Assembly (NCBI GenBank): GCA_039818285.1
Contig: JBCBUE010000003.1
Coordinates: forward strand, 29,473-93,472
Direction: 5' to 3'
Length of the DNA: 64,000 bases
Source of the DNA: JBCBUE01 sp039818285
GTDB taxonomy: Bacteria > Planctomycetota > Phycisphaerae > Phycisphaerales > Phycisphaeraceae
Part shown: positions 1-10,119 of the stretch, in pieces
How positions within the stretch are numbered: position 1 is the stretch's first letter
Layout of the letters: each line of letters opens with the position of its first letter
Notes under the pieces: model-generated
Seen by the model: only the letters and a program-made list of their open reading frames with translations
Database searches by the model: none
Told to the model about the DNA's origin: nothing
Translations under genes and position numbers: made by a program

Positions 1-1002
1 GTCGGGCAGATCATCCCTTGGAACTTCCCGCTGCTGATGGCCGCGTGGAAGCTCGGCCCGGCGCTGGCCGCGGGCTGCACGGTCGTCCTCAAGGTCGCCG
101 AGCAGACGCCGCTGTCGGCGCTGCGCCTCGGCGAACTCATCCAGGAAGCCGGCCTGCCCGACGGCGTGGTCAATATCGTCACCGGCTTCGGCGAGACCGC
201 CGGCGCCGCGCTCGCCAACCACGACGGCGTCGACAAGGTCGCCTTCACCGGCTCGACCGAGGTCGGCAAGCTCATCGTCCAGGCCGCCGCCGGCAACCTC
301 AAGAAGGTCACGCTCGAGCTCGGCGGCAAGAGCCCCAACGTCATCTACAACGACGCCGACCTCGAGACCGCCATCCCCGGCGCCGCGTCGGCCATCTTCT
401 TCAACCACGGTCAGTGCTGCTGCGCCGGCTCGCGGCTGTTCGTCGAAGACGGCGTGTACGACGAGTTCATGGCCGGCATGAAAGAACACGCCGAGGGCAT
501 CCACGTCGGCGATGGGTTCGACGAGGGCACGCACATGGGCCCGCTGGTCTCGCGCGAGCAGTTCGAACGCGTCACCAACTACATGTCCATGGGCCAAGAG
601 GCCGGCGCCAACGCCATCTGCGGCGGCACCGCGCCCGACCACCCCGGCTACTTCGTCCACCCGACGATCTACACCGACACGAACCCCGAGATGCGCATCG
701 TCCGCGAAGAAATCTTCGGCCCGGTCGTCACCGCCGCCCGCTTCCGGTCGACCGACGACATCGTCGGCCACGCCAACGACACGGACTACGGCCTGGCCGC
801 GGGCGTCTGGACCAAAGACATCAGCAAGGCCCACCGCCTGGCCAAGGACATCCGCGCCGGGACCGTCTGGGTCAACTGCTACAACGTCTTCGACGCCGCG
901 ATGCCCTTCGGCGGGTACAAGCAGTCCGGCTGGGGCCGCGAGATGGGTCACGCCGCGCTGGACAACTACCTGGAGACCAAGTCGGTCTGCGTCGCCCTCT
1001 AG
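1..1002 (+). CDS. Aldehyde dehydrogenase (ALDH1/2-like), 5' truncated by window edge
   Basis: NAD(P)-dependent oxidation of an aldehyde to a carboxylate. The reading frame is already open at base 1, so roughly the first third of a normal ~490-residue enzyme is missing; 333 residues are visible. The fragment starts at the IIPWNFP motif. It keeps the FTGS cofactor segment, the general-base Glu in ELGGKSP (residue 106 of the fragment), and the nucleophile in GQCCCAGSR (middle Cys, residue 140). It also keeps the EEIFGPV and PFGGYKQSG signatures near the C-terminus. The GQCCCAGSR context resembles the ALDH1/2 class more than succinate-semialdehyde or betaine aldehyde enzymes, but the substrate cannot be told from the sequence. 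An imperfect hairpin follows the stop. Confidence 0.93.
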   Translation, partial: VGQIIPWNFPLLMAAWKLGPALAAGCTVVLKVAEQTPLSALRLGELIQEAGLPDGVVNIVTGFGETAGAALANHDGVDKVAFTGSTEVGKLIVQAAAGNLKKVTLELGGKSPNVIYNDADLETAIPGAASAIFFNHGQCCCAGSRLFVEDGVYDEFMAGMKEHAEGIHVGDGFDEGTHMGPLVSREQFERVTNYMSMGQEAGANAICGGTAPDHPGYFVHPTIYTDTNPEMRIVREEIFGPVVTAARFRSTDDIVGHANDTDYGLAAGVWTKDISKAHRLAKDIRAGTVWVNCYNVFDAAMPFGGYKQSGWGREMGHAALDNYLETKSVCVAL

Positions 1003-1047
1003 CGCCAGCGCGGCGCGGGCACAGCTGCGATTCAGAACAAAATGAAG

Positions 1048-1069
1048 AACCCCGCCACCGGGGCGGGTT
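1048..1069 (+). terminator. Possible terminator hairpin after aldehyde dehydrogenase
   Basis: An AACCC-GCC arm pairs with GGC-GGGTT around a 5-base loop, with one bulged C. There is no U-tract. The right arm runs into TAGACT (1069-1074), a possible -10 hexamer for the next gene. Confidence 0.35.
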
Positions 1070-1083
1070 AGACTCCGCCCGCC

Positions 1084-2325
1084 TTGAGTGACACGCCGCA
1101 GAGCTCGCCCGGCCTGCCCTGGTCGCGGATCGTGCCGATCTTCGTGGTCGTGTTCTTCGGGTTCTACGGCTACGCGATGATCTCGGTGATCTTCTCGCCG
1201 ATGATGTACGACGCCGACCTGCGGTTCGTGCCCAAGGACGCCAGCAACGCCACGCGCACCGCCATGGGCGGGCTGCTGCTCGCCGCCTACCCGCTCGGCC
1301 AGTTCCTCGGCTCGCCGGTCATCGGCGCCCTGTCCGACCGCTACGGCCGGCGCCCGATGATCCTCGGCACGCTCGCGCTCACCACGCTCATGTACGCCAA
1401 CATCGCGATGGCCCTGCAGGTGCAATCCTTCACGTGGCTGATCGCGGCCTGCTTCGTCTGCGGGCTGGGCGAGGCTAACGTCGTGCTCGCCCAGTCGTCG
1501 CTGGCCGACATGACCTCCCGCGCCGACCGCGGCCGGGCGTTCTCGTACATGTACTCCTGCGGCAGCATCGCCTACATCAGCGGGCCGATCATCGGCGGGG
1601 CGCTCGCCGCGTGGTTCGGGTACGCCTTGCCGTTCTGGATCATGCTCGTGCCGCTCGTGCTCGGCTGGGTCAGCGTGCTGCTGCTGTTCCGCGAGACGCA
1701 CCCGCCGGACCCCGGCAAGCCGCTGGCCATCGGCAAGTCGATCGCCAACCTGCGGTACGTGGTCACCGACCCCTCGCTGCGGCCGGTGTACCTGCTGAAC
1801 CTGATGATCTACGCGGCGACGTACGCCTTCTATCGCGTCATCACGTTCCTGATGGAAGACAAGTGGAAGATGTCGGTCGACACGATGACGCTGTGGTACG
1901 CGGGCCTGGCGGCAGCGGTGACGATCGCGCTGCTGGCGGTGATGCCGAAGCTCAGCAGACACATGAGCTTGGCCATGATCACGGCGCTCTCGTGCATCGG
2001 CAGCGGCGTCTTGTTCACGCTGACGCCGTTCCCTGGCTCGGCGCTCGTGTCGATCGCGTTGATCTGCTACCCGGCGGCGTTCTTCACGGGGCTGCTGCTG
2101 CCGGCCTGCAGCGGGTTCATCTCCACCCAGGCCGACGAGACGCGTCAGGGCCAGGTCATGGGCAACAACCAGGCGTTGCAGGTCGGCGGCGAGGCCGGCG
2201 GGGCGGCGCTGGGCGGGATGCTGTCGGCGATCTGGATGCCGCTGTCGTTCCTGGTCTTCGGCGCGGCGCTCGTCGTCGCGGGGCTGGGCTACCTGTCGTT
2301 CCTGAAGCGTAAACCGGTCGAGTAA
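1084..2325 (+). CDS. MFS transporter
   Basis: A 413-residue major facilitator protein of the inner membrane, with about 12 hydrophobic segments. MFS motif A appears after helix 2 as GALSDRYGRRP (near residue 80). A second half follows a loop near residue 210 that contains RETHPPDPGK. The N-terminal half resembles the drug:H+ antiporter (TetA-like) class, but the substrate is unknown. The start is a TTG: the in-frame TAG at 1069 excludes anything earlier, and no better downstream start fits before the first helix. TAGACT (1069-1074) lies 9 bases before the TTG, so the mRNA would have almost no leader if that is the -10. Confidence 0.85.
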   Translation: MSDTPQSSPGLPWSRIVPIFVVVFFGFYGYAMISVIFSPMMYDADLRFVPKDASNATRTAMGGLLLAAYPLGQFLGSPVIGALSDRYGRRPMILGTLALTTLMYANIAMALQVQSFTWLIAACFVCGLGEANVVLAQSSLADMTSRADRGRAFSYMYSCGSIAYISGPIIGGALAAWFGYALPFWIMLVPLVLGWVSVLLLFRETHPPDPGKPLAIGKSIANLRYVVTDPSLRPVYLLNLMIYAATYAFYRVITFLMEDKWKMSVDTMTLWYAGLAAAVTIALLAVMPKLSRHMSLAMITALSCIGSGVLFTLTPFPGSALVSIALICYPAAFFTGLLLPACSGFISTQADETRQGQVMGNNQALQVGGEAGGAALGGMLSAIWMPLSFLVFGAALVVAGLGYLSFLKRKPVE

Positions 2326-2351
2326 CGCGCTGAGGCCGGGTCTGACCACGG

Positions 2352-2357
2352 TATCCT
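2352..2357 (+). promoter_or_regulatory. Possible -10 hexamer for the topoisomerase gene
   Basis: TATCCT, with no convincing -35. It would give a leader of about 22 bases before the ATG at 2386. Confidence 0.3.
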
Positions 2358-2385
2358 CAGCCGACCCCGTCACGGAAGACGCCGC

Positions 2386-4304
<1,919 letters not shown>

Positions 4305-4308
<4 letters not shown>

Positions 4309-5699
4309 GCGCCCGGTCGTCCAGGACGCTCGACACGCTCGGCACGGCGCTGCGGCGCAGCGCCACCGTGCGGGCGTGGGGGACGATCGGCATCGTCGGC
4401 GTGATGCTGGTGCTGTTCGGCGTCCAGGCGGCGCTCGCGGCCGCCGGCGTGTTCACCACGAGCGCGCCGTACTTCCTGCAGGCCCAGCCGCTGGTGCTCG
4501 GGTTTGGGCTGCTGCTGTTCGAGGTCTTGCTGTTGCGCTGGCTGCGGAGCGAGCGTTGGCGGTCGGCGATGCGCCCGGCCGCGGTGGCGATCAACACGAT
4601 CGTCGAGTGCAGCGTGCCGACCATCGCGATGGTGATGGCCTGGTCCAGCGGGGTCGTCCCCGGGTACGCCGCGCCGGTGTTGCCGCCTGTCCTGGCCTAC
4701 GCGTTCTTCATCGTGCTCACGATCCTCCAACTGCGCCCGTGGCTGACGGCGCTGGCGGGAGGCGTCTGTGCCGTCCAGCACGCGGGACTGATCATCGCCG
4801 CTTACCTCACGCTGACCGGCGACGCCGAACGGGCGTTCCCGCTGGCGCTGTATCTGACCTTCCCGTTACTGATCGCGATGATCGGCGTCGCCGGCTGGTT
4901 CGTGACCGCGCGCGTGCGGTCCTACGTCGAGCGGGCGGTCCTCGAGCGCGACCGCCGGTACCGCGCCGAGTCCAACATCGACGCCGCCCGCCTGGTCCAG
5001 CGCGGGCTGCTCCCGAAGCGCGACGCCACGATCGCCGGCTGGTCGATCGCCGGGTGGAGCCGAGCGGCCGACCAGACCGGCGGGGACTACTGGGACTGGA
5101 GCGCCCTGCCCGAGTCGAGGGTTGCCGTCTCGATCGCCGATGTCGCCGGCCACGGCATCGGCCCGGCGATCATCACCGCCTTCTGCCAGGCCTACGCCCG
5201 CAGCGCCCTGCACCACAGCCAGCGGCTGGACACGGCGCTGTGCGAGATCGCCCGCAGGCTGGTGCGCGACATGCCGACCGGTCACTTCGTCACGTTCGCG
5301 GTGGCCCTGCTGTCGCCGGACGACGGGCGGGTGCCGTTCCTGTCGGCCGGGCACGCGCCGTCGCTGCTCGTGCGGGCCGGGTCGGGGGAGGTCGAGGCCC
5401 TGGACGCCGACGCGCCGCCGCTGGGCGTGTTTCCCGAGATCCATTTCGATGGCGTGCCGGTGCTCGATCTCGCGCCCGGCGACTCGCTGATCCTGCTGAC
5501 CGACGGGTTTTACGAGTGGGAGAACCGCCGGGGCGAACTGTGGGGCATCGATCGGTTGGTGGCGTCGGCCGGGCGGCACCGCCTGGTCGAGGCGCCGGCG
5601 ATGATCGCCGCGCTGCTCGCCGACGCGGAGGCGTTTGTCGATGGAGCTCCGCAGTTGGACGACCTGACGGCCGTGGTCATCCGACGGGTTGCGGGCTAA
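4305..5699 (+). CDS. Membrane-anchored SpoIIE/PP2C-type phosphatase, paralogue 1
   Basis: Predicted inner-membrane serine/threonine phosphatase of 464 residues. The N-terminal ~200 residues hold about six hydrophobic helices with IVECSVPT and LRPWLTALAG. A short helical linker follows, then a cytoplasmic PPM/SpoIIE domain. Metal-binding acidic motifs are intact: GGDYWDW, SIADVAGHG, LLTDGFYEW and DDLTAVVIRR. Family members of this kind usually dephosphorylate anti-sigma-factor antagonists (STAS proteins), but no STAS or HPK-type anti-sigma gene is in the window. The GTG start overlaps the topoisomerase stop by 4 bases, and it aligns with paralogues 2, 3 and 5, which all place RTW/RAW about 24-25 residues from the start. 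Confidence 0.88.
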
Positions 5700-5718
5700 G
5701 CGGGTTGCGGGGCACAAT
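5689..5718 (+). promoter_or_regulatory. Candidate promoter for phosphatase paralogue 2
   Basis: TTGCGG (5689-5694), an 18-base spacer and CACAAT (5713-5718). It would give a ~54-base leader before the GTG at 5779. Confidence 0.35.
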
Positions 5719-5778
5719 CGCCGTTGCCATCGATGACGAGTCGCGGCGCGGGACGACCCAGGAGCAGGGGCTTGAGAC

Positions 5779-7143
5779 GTGAGGCGTGACACCACCGGCA
5801 TCTCATTGGGGTTGGGCGCCGCGATGCACCGCAGCGCGGTGGTCCGCACGTGGGGGATCCTCGGCGCCGCGATCGGGGCGCTGATCATCGTCATCTTGCG
5901 ACTTATCACCGAAGGCTTCATCTACGACGGCACGATGCTGACGCTCGTGTGGATGACCATCGCGTTCGAGAGCTTCATGCTCTTCAAGCTGCGCCTTTCG
6001 GATCGCACGCTGGCCCCGGACCGGACGCTCGCGATCGTCCAAACGCTGTATGAGTGCAGCCTGCCGACGACGCTGCTGGTGGTGCTGTGGGTGTACGGAC
6101 GGATCGTGCCGCCGCCGCTGCTGGTGATGCCGGCCACGGTCTGCTACTCGGTGTTCCTCATGCTGACGGTGCTGCACCTTCGCCCTTGGTTGACGGGTTT
6201 GGCCGGCGCTTACTGCGCGTTGCAGCACGGGACGCTCGTGGCGATCGCGTTCGTTCGCGGCGACCTCGCGGACAGCCTGCTGGGGGCCGCGGTGATCTCG
6301 ACGTACCCGGTGGTGCTGGCGTTCGTGGGCGCAACGGGGTGGTTCGTGACGCTCTGGGTGCGGGCGGATGTCGATGAGGCCGTGAACGAAGCGCAGCGGC
6401 GCGCCGAGTTCGAGGGCGAACTCGCCGCCGCGGGCACCGTCCAGCAGGGCATCCTGCCCAAGCGGCCCCCCGACCTGCCGGGCTGGACCGTCGCCGGCTG
6501 GACCCGGCCGGCTGAGCAGACCGGCGGCGACTACTGGGACTGGACCCAACTGCCCGACGGTCGGCTCGCCGTGTCGATCGCCGATGTCGCGGGTCACGGC
6601 GTCGGCCCGGCGATCATCACCGCCTATTGCCACGCCTACGCCCGCAGTTGCTTCGTCGCCGGCATGAACATGACCGACGCCCTCAAGCGCGTCGCCGCGC
6701 TGATCAACGACGAGATCCCGCCCGACCGCTTCATCACCTACGCCGTCGCTGCCCTAACCCCCAACGCCGGCCGCGCCGTCCTCCGCTCCGCCGGCCACGC
6801 CCCCAACCTGCTGGTCCGGGCCGACACCGGGCAGGTCGAGCAGCACGACGCCAACGCTTACCCCATCGGCTTCGGACCCGACATCGAGTTCGACGACGTC
6901 GACGACCTCGCTCTGGAGCCCGGCGACTCGATCGTCCTGCTGACCGACGGCTTCTACGAGTGGGTCAGGCCCGGCGGCGGCCAGTGGGGGATCGCTCGGC
7001 TGCTGGCGTCGGCGTCTCGGCATCGCCACGCCGAGCCCGCGGAGATGATCGCGGCGATCCTTGCCGACGTCGAAGCCTTCGCCGCAGGGGCCGCTCAGGA
7101 AGACGACCTCACCATGGTGGTCATGCGCCGCGAACCCACGTGA
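5779..7143 (+). CDS. Membrane-anchored SpoIIE/PP2C-type phosphatase, paralogue 2
   Basis: 454 residues with the same architecture as its neighbours. Hydrophobic helices fill residues ~20-205, including LYECSLPT and LRPWLTGLAG. A linker (EAQRRAEFEGELAAAGTVQQ) leads into a SpoIIE/PP2C domain with GGDYWDW, DVAGHGVGPA, LLTDGFYEW and DDLTMVVMRR, so catalytic metal ligands are retained. The gene starts with GTG, 79 bases after paralogue 1. It differs most from the others in the C-terminal third (ANAYPIGFGPDIEF where the others read DDLPLGV or similar), which suggests an older duplication. The phosphosubstrate is unknown. Confidence 0.88.
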   Translation: MRRDTTGISLGLGAAMHRSAVVRTWGILGAAIGALIIVILRLITEGFIYDGTMLTLVWMTIAFESFMLFKLRLSDRTLAPDRTLAIVQTLYECSLPTTLLVVLWVYGRIVPPPLLVMPATVCYSVFLMLTVLHLRPWLTGLAGAYCALQHGTLVAIAFVRGDLADSLLGAAVISTYPVVLAFVGATGWFVTLWVRADVDEAVNEAQRRAEFEGELAAAGTVQQGILPKRPPDLPGWTVAGWTRPAEQTGGDYWDWTQLPDGRLAVSIADVAGHGVGPAIITAYCHAYARSCFVAGMNMTDALKRVAALINDEIPPDRFITYAVAALTPNAGRAVLRSAGHAPNLLVRADTGQVEQHDANAYPIGFGPDIEFDDVDDLALEPGDSIVLLTDGFYEWVRPGGGQWGIARLLASASRHRHAEPAEMIAAILADVEAFAAGAAQEDDLTMVVMRREPT

Positions 7144-7174
7144 GCCCGCCGTGGCAGGCCCGGCCGCCACGGCG

Positions 7175-7180
7175 TACGGT
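7175..7180 (+). promoter_or_regulatory. Possible -10 hexamer for phosphatase paralogue 3
   Basis: TACGGT followed by CTGC; paralogue 4 has an almost identical sequence upstream. It implies a ~35-base leader before the ATG at 7222. Confidence 0.33.
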
Positions 7181-7221
7181 CTGCGCATGCATCGCCGCGG
7201 CAACGCCACGAGTAACGCCCG

Positions 7222-8598
7222 ATGACCAGCCGGTTTCTCGCGATGCCCGGGTTCGGCGAGGCGGCGCACCGCATCGCCGTGCTGCGGACCTGGGCCGTGA
7301 TCATCCTCGCGCTCGTGCTGCTCGGCGTCGTCACGGTGCGGGCGCTGGCCGACCACGTCGCGCCAACGATGTCTCCGCTCAGCACGACCCTGGCCCTGGT
7401 GCTCTTCGAGCTGGGCATGCTCGCCGTGCTCTACCGCTGCGACCCCGCGCGAGGCGTGCCGCTGCCCATCGTCGTGACCCAGACCGTGATCGAGTGTTCG
7501 TTCCCGTCCTTCACCGCGATGCTGAGTTGGCTGACCGGCTCGGTCGAGCCGTGGGTCATCATCGTCAGCCCGGGATTGATCGTGAACACGATGTACATCG
7601 TGCTGGCGATGCTCCACCTGCGGCCGTGGCTGACCGCGCTGGCGGGGCTCCTGTGCGCCGTCGAACACGGGCTGCTGGTGGTGGTCGCGATCACCGACGA
7701 CGACGTGCGGGCGGCGTGGGCGTCGGCCGGGCTGCTGGTGACGTACCCGGTGTTCTTCGCGATGCTCGGCGGTGTCGGCGTGTTCGTCACGCTGCTGCTC
7801 CGCCAGTACGTGGCGACGACGGTACTGGAGACGCGCATGCTGGCCGCCGCCGAAGGGGAGATCCACGCCGCCAGCGAGGTGCAGCAACACCTGCTGCCGT
7901 CCGAGCCGCCCACGCTCCGGGGCTGGCGGGTCGCCGGTTGGAGCCGGCCCGCCGAGCAGAACGGCGGCGACTACTGGGACTGGCTCGCGCTCCAGGACGG
8001 CCGGGTCGCGATCTCCATCGCCGACGTCGCCGGGCACGGCCTGGGGCCCGCCGTCGTCACCGCCGTCTGCCGCTCCTACGCCCGGGGCTCGCTGCGCGAC
8101 TGGCCCGACCTCGCCGACGCGATCCGTCGCGTCGCTCAGCTGCTCTACGAGGACATGCCCCTTGGCCGGTTCGTCACCTACGCCGTTACGGTCCTCACCC
8201 CCGCGCTAGATCCCGGCCAGCCCGCCCGCCTCCCGCTGCTTTCCGCCGGCCACGGCCCCAGCCTGCTCGTCCACGCCGACGACGGACGCGTCGATCGCCT
8301 CAACGCCGACGACCTGCCGCTGGGCGTGACCGCCGACATGGAATTCAACCACGTCCGCGAGCTGACGATGAACCCCGGCGACACGCTCGTCCTGCTCACC
8401 GACGGCTTCTTCGAGTGGCAGAACCCAGACGGCGAACAGTGGGGACACGACCGCCTCGCCCGGTCCGCCGTCGAGCACCGGCGCGACGCGCCCGACGCGA
8501 TGATCGCCGCCATCCTCGCCGACGTCGAAGCCTTCGTCGGCGGCACCCCGCAGAAGGACGACCTCACGATGGTCGTGATCCGCCGCGATCTCCCCTGA
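7222..8598 (+). CDS. Membrane-anchored SpoIIE/PP2C-type phosphatase, paralogue 3
   Basis: 458 residues: a multi-pass membrane domain (residues ~20-205, with VIECSFPS and LRPWLTALAG) joined to a cytoplasmic SpoIIE/PP2C phosphatase domain. GGDYWDW, DVAGHGLGPA, LLTDGFFEW and DDLTMVVIRR are all present, so it should be active. A short extra stretch (ALDPGQPARLPL) sits in the loop before the SAGHG motif, where the other copies have DAGRVPL or similar. The ATG start gives an N-terminus of the same length as paralogues 1, 2 and 5. The membrane half is probably the sensor input and the phosphatase the output, by analogy with other membrane SpoIIE proteins. Confidence 0.88.
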   Translation: MTSRFLAMPGFGEAAHRIAVLRTWAVIILALVLLGVVTVRALADHVAPTMSPLSTTLALVLFELGMLAVLYRCDPARGVPLPIVVTQTVIECSFPSFTAMLSWLTGSVEPWVIIVSPGLIVNTMYIVLAMLHLRPWLTALAGLLCAVEHGLLVVVAITDDDVRAAWASAGLLVTYPVFFAMLGGVGVFVTLLLRQYVATTVLETRMLAAAEGEIHAASEVQQHLLPSEPPTLRGWRVAGWSRPAEQNGGDYWDWLALQDGRVAISIADVAGHGLGPAVVTAVCRSYARGSLRDWPDLADAIRRVAQLLYEDMPLGRFVTYAVTVLTPALDPGQPARLPLLSAGHGPSLLVHADDGRVDRLNADDLPLGVTADMEFNHVRELTMNPGDTLVLLTDGFFEWQNPDGEQWGHDRLARSAVEHRRDAPDAMIAAILADVEAFVGGTPQKDDLTMVVIRRDLP

Positions 8599-8631
8599 CG
8601 CGCCGCGCTAGCGAGCGCCCTCGCGACCGTT

Positions 8632-8643
8632 TACGGTTCTGCA
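8632..8643 (+). promoter_or_regulatory. Leaderless-type promoter, TACGGT-N6-ATG
   Basis: TACGGT (8632-8637) lies exactly 6 bases before the ATG at 8644, placing the predicted transcription start on the A of the start codon. Confidence 0.5.
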
Positions 8644-10041
8644 ATGCGACGCAGCGGCACGGGGCAGACAACGCGCTTGAGTGCCTCGCCGGCCCCACCG
8701 CTGAGCAGCCTCGGCCGCGCGCTGCGTCACAGCGCCGTCATCCGCACCTGGACCGTGATCATCCTCTCGGCCTTCCTGGGCGTCGCCCTGACGCTGCGTT
8801 ATCTGATCGACCCAGCCGCCCCGACGCTGGTGCCGATCTCGCTGGGCCTGAGCGTCATCGTCTTCGAATCCTTAATGCTCTGGCTGTTCCGCCGGCACGA
8901 CCCGGAGCGCGGCGTGCCCGCCGGGCTGGTCGTCATCCAGACGGTGTTCGAGTGCACGATCCCGGCCGCGGCGTCGGTCCTCAACTGGCTCACGGGCGCC
9001 GCCGAGGCCTGGGTGATGGTCGTCGGCCCCAGCCTCATCACCTACACGATGTTCATCGTGCTGGCGATCCTGCACCTGCGGCCGTGGCTGACGACCCTGG
9101 CCGGCTTGGTGTGCGCACTGGTGCAGGGCGTCTTTGTCGCCGGCGTCCTAACGGTCGGCGCGGTGCCTCAAGGTGTCATCCCGACCGGCCTCTTGATCAC
9201 GTACCCGGTGTGGCTCACGATCGTCGGCATCGTGGGCGGGTTCGTGACGGCTCGGGTGCGTGGGTACGTCGAGATCGCCGTGCATGAAGCCCAGGAGCTG
9301 GCCGTCGCCGAGGGGGAGATCGACGCCGCGAGCGTGGTGCAGCGTCGGATGCTGCCGGCGGACACGCCGGCGCTATCGGGCTGGACGGTCGCGGGGTGGA
9401 GCCGCCCGGCCGTGCAGAACGGCGGCGACTTCTGGGACTGGATCGCGCGGCCCGATGGTCGGGTCGCCGTCTCGATCGCCGATGTCGCCGGCCACGGCCT
9501 GGGGCCCGCCGTCGTCGGCTCGGCCTGCCGCGCCTACGCCCGCGGCGCCCTGCACGACAGCCCCGATCTGCGCGAAGCGGTCCGCCGCACCGCCGGCCTG
9601 ATCGCCGGCGACATGCCCCCCGGCCGATTCGTCACCTACGCCGTCGCCTTACTTACCCCCGACGCGGGCCGTGTCTCGCTGCTCTCCGCCGGCCACGGCC
9701 CGACGCTGCTCGTCCACGCCGCCGACGGCCAGGTCGACCTGTTCGAGGCCGACGACCTGCCGCTGGGCGTGACGCCCGAGTTCACGATCGACACCGTCCC
9801 CGAGCTCGACCTCGCCGCGGGCGACTCGCTGCTGCTGCTCACCGACGGGTTCTTCGAGTGGCAGGGCGCGACCAGTGAGCAATGGGGCATCGACCGCCTC
9901 GTCGCCGCCGCCGCCGAACACCGCCACCTGCCCCCGGACGCGATGATCGCCGCGCTGCTCGCCGACGTGGAGGCCTTCGCCGAAGGCACCGAGCAGTCCG
10001 ACGACCTCACGGCCGTGGTGATCCGGCGCGGCGACACATGA
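8644..10041 (+). CDS. Membrane-anchored SpoIIE/PP2C-type phosphatase, paralogue 4
   Basis: 465 residues from the ATG: membrane helices (with VFECTIPA and LRPWLTTLAG) followed by a SpoIIE/PP2C domain. The first metal motif reads GGDFWDW instead of GGDYWDW; the Asp is kept, as are DVAGHGLGPA, LLTDGFFEW and DDLTAVVIRR. The start is ambiguous. The ATG at 8644 fits a leaderless promoter exactly, but gives a protein 11 residues longer at the N-terminus than its paralogues. A TTG at 8677 would restore the common length. I keep the ATG. The gene lies 45 bases after paralogue 3. Confidence 0.87.
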   Translation: MRRSGTGQTTRLSASPAPPLSSLGRALRHSAVIRTWTVIILSAFLGVALTLRYLIDPAAPTLVPISLGLSVIVFESLMLWLFRRHDPERGVPAGLVVIQTVFECTIPAAASVLNWLTGAAEAWVMVVGPSLITYTMFIVLAILHLRPWLTTLAGLVCALVQGVFVAGVLTVGAVPQGVIPTGLLITYPVWLTIVGIVGGFVTARVRGYVEIAVHEAQELAVAEGEIDAASVVQRRMLPADTPALSGWTVAGWSRPAVQNGGDFWDWIARPDGRVAVSIADVAGHGLGPAVVGSACRAYARGALHDSPDLREAVRRTAGLIAGDMPPGRFVTYAVALLTPDAGRVSLLSAGHGPTLLVHAADGQVDLFEADDLPLGVTPEFTIDTVPELDLAAGDSLLLLTDGFFEWQGATSEQWGIDRLVAAAAEHRHLPPDAMIAALLADVEAFAEGTEQSDDLTAVVIRRGDT

Positions 10042-10081
10042 TCGATCGATCGCGATCGGCCTTGAGGGGCGACGCTGGCCT

Positions 10082-10087
10082 TACGAT
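10082..10087 (+). promoter_or_regulatory. Possible -10 hexamer for phosphatase paralogue 5
   Basis: TACGAT followed by GCCGC, about 33 bases before the ATG at 10120. A TTGAGG upstream is only 14 bases away, so the -35 is doubtful. Confidence 0.33.
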
Positions 10088-10119
10088 GCCGCAACGGTCG
10101 TGAGCGAGGGACGGCAAGC

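Noticed and set aside
10041..10058. GATCGATCGATCGCGATC-like run
   Set aside because: Simple repeat of a 4-base palindrome after a stop codon; no second copy or structure of note.
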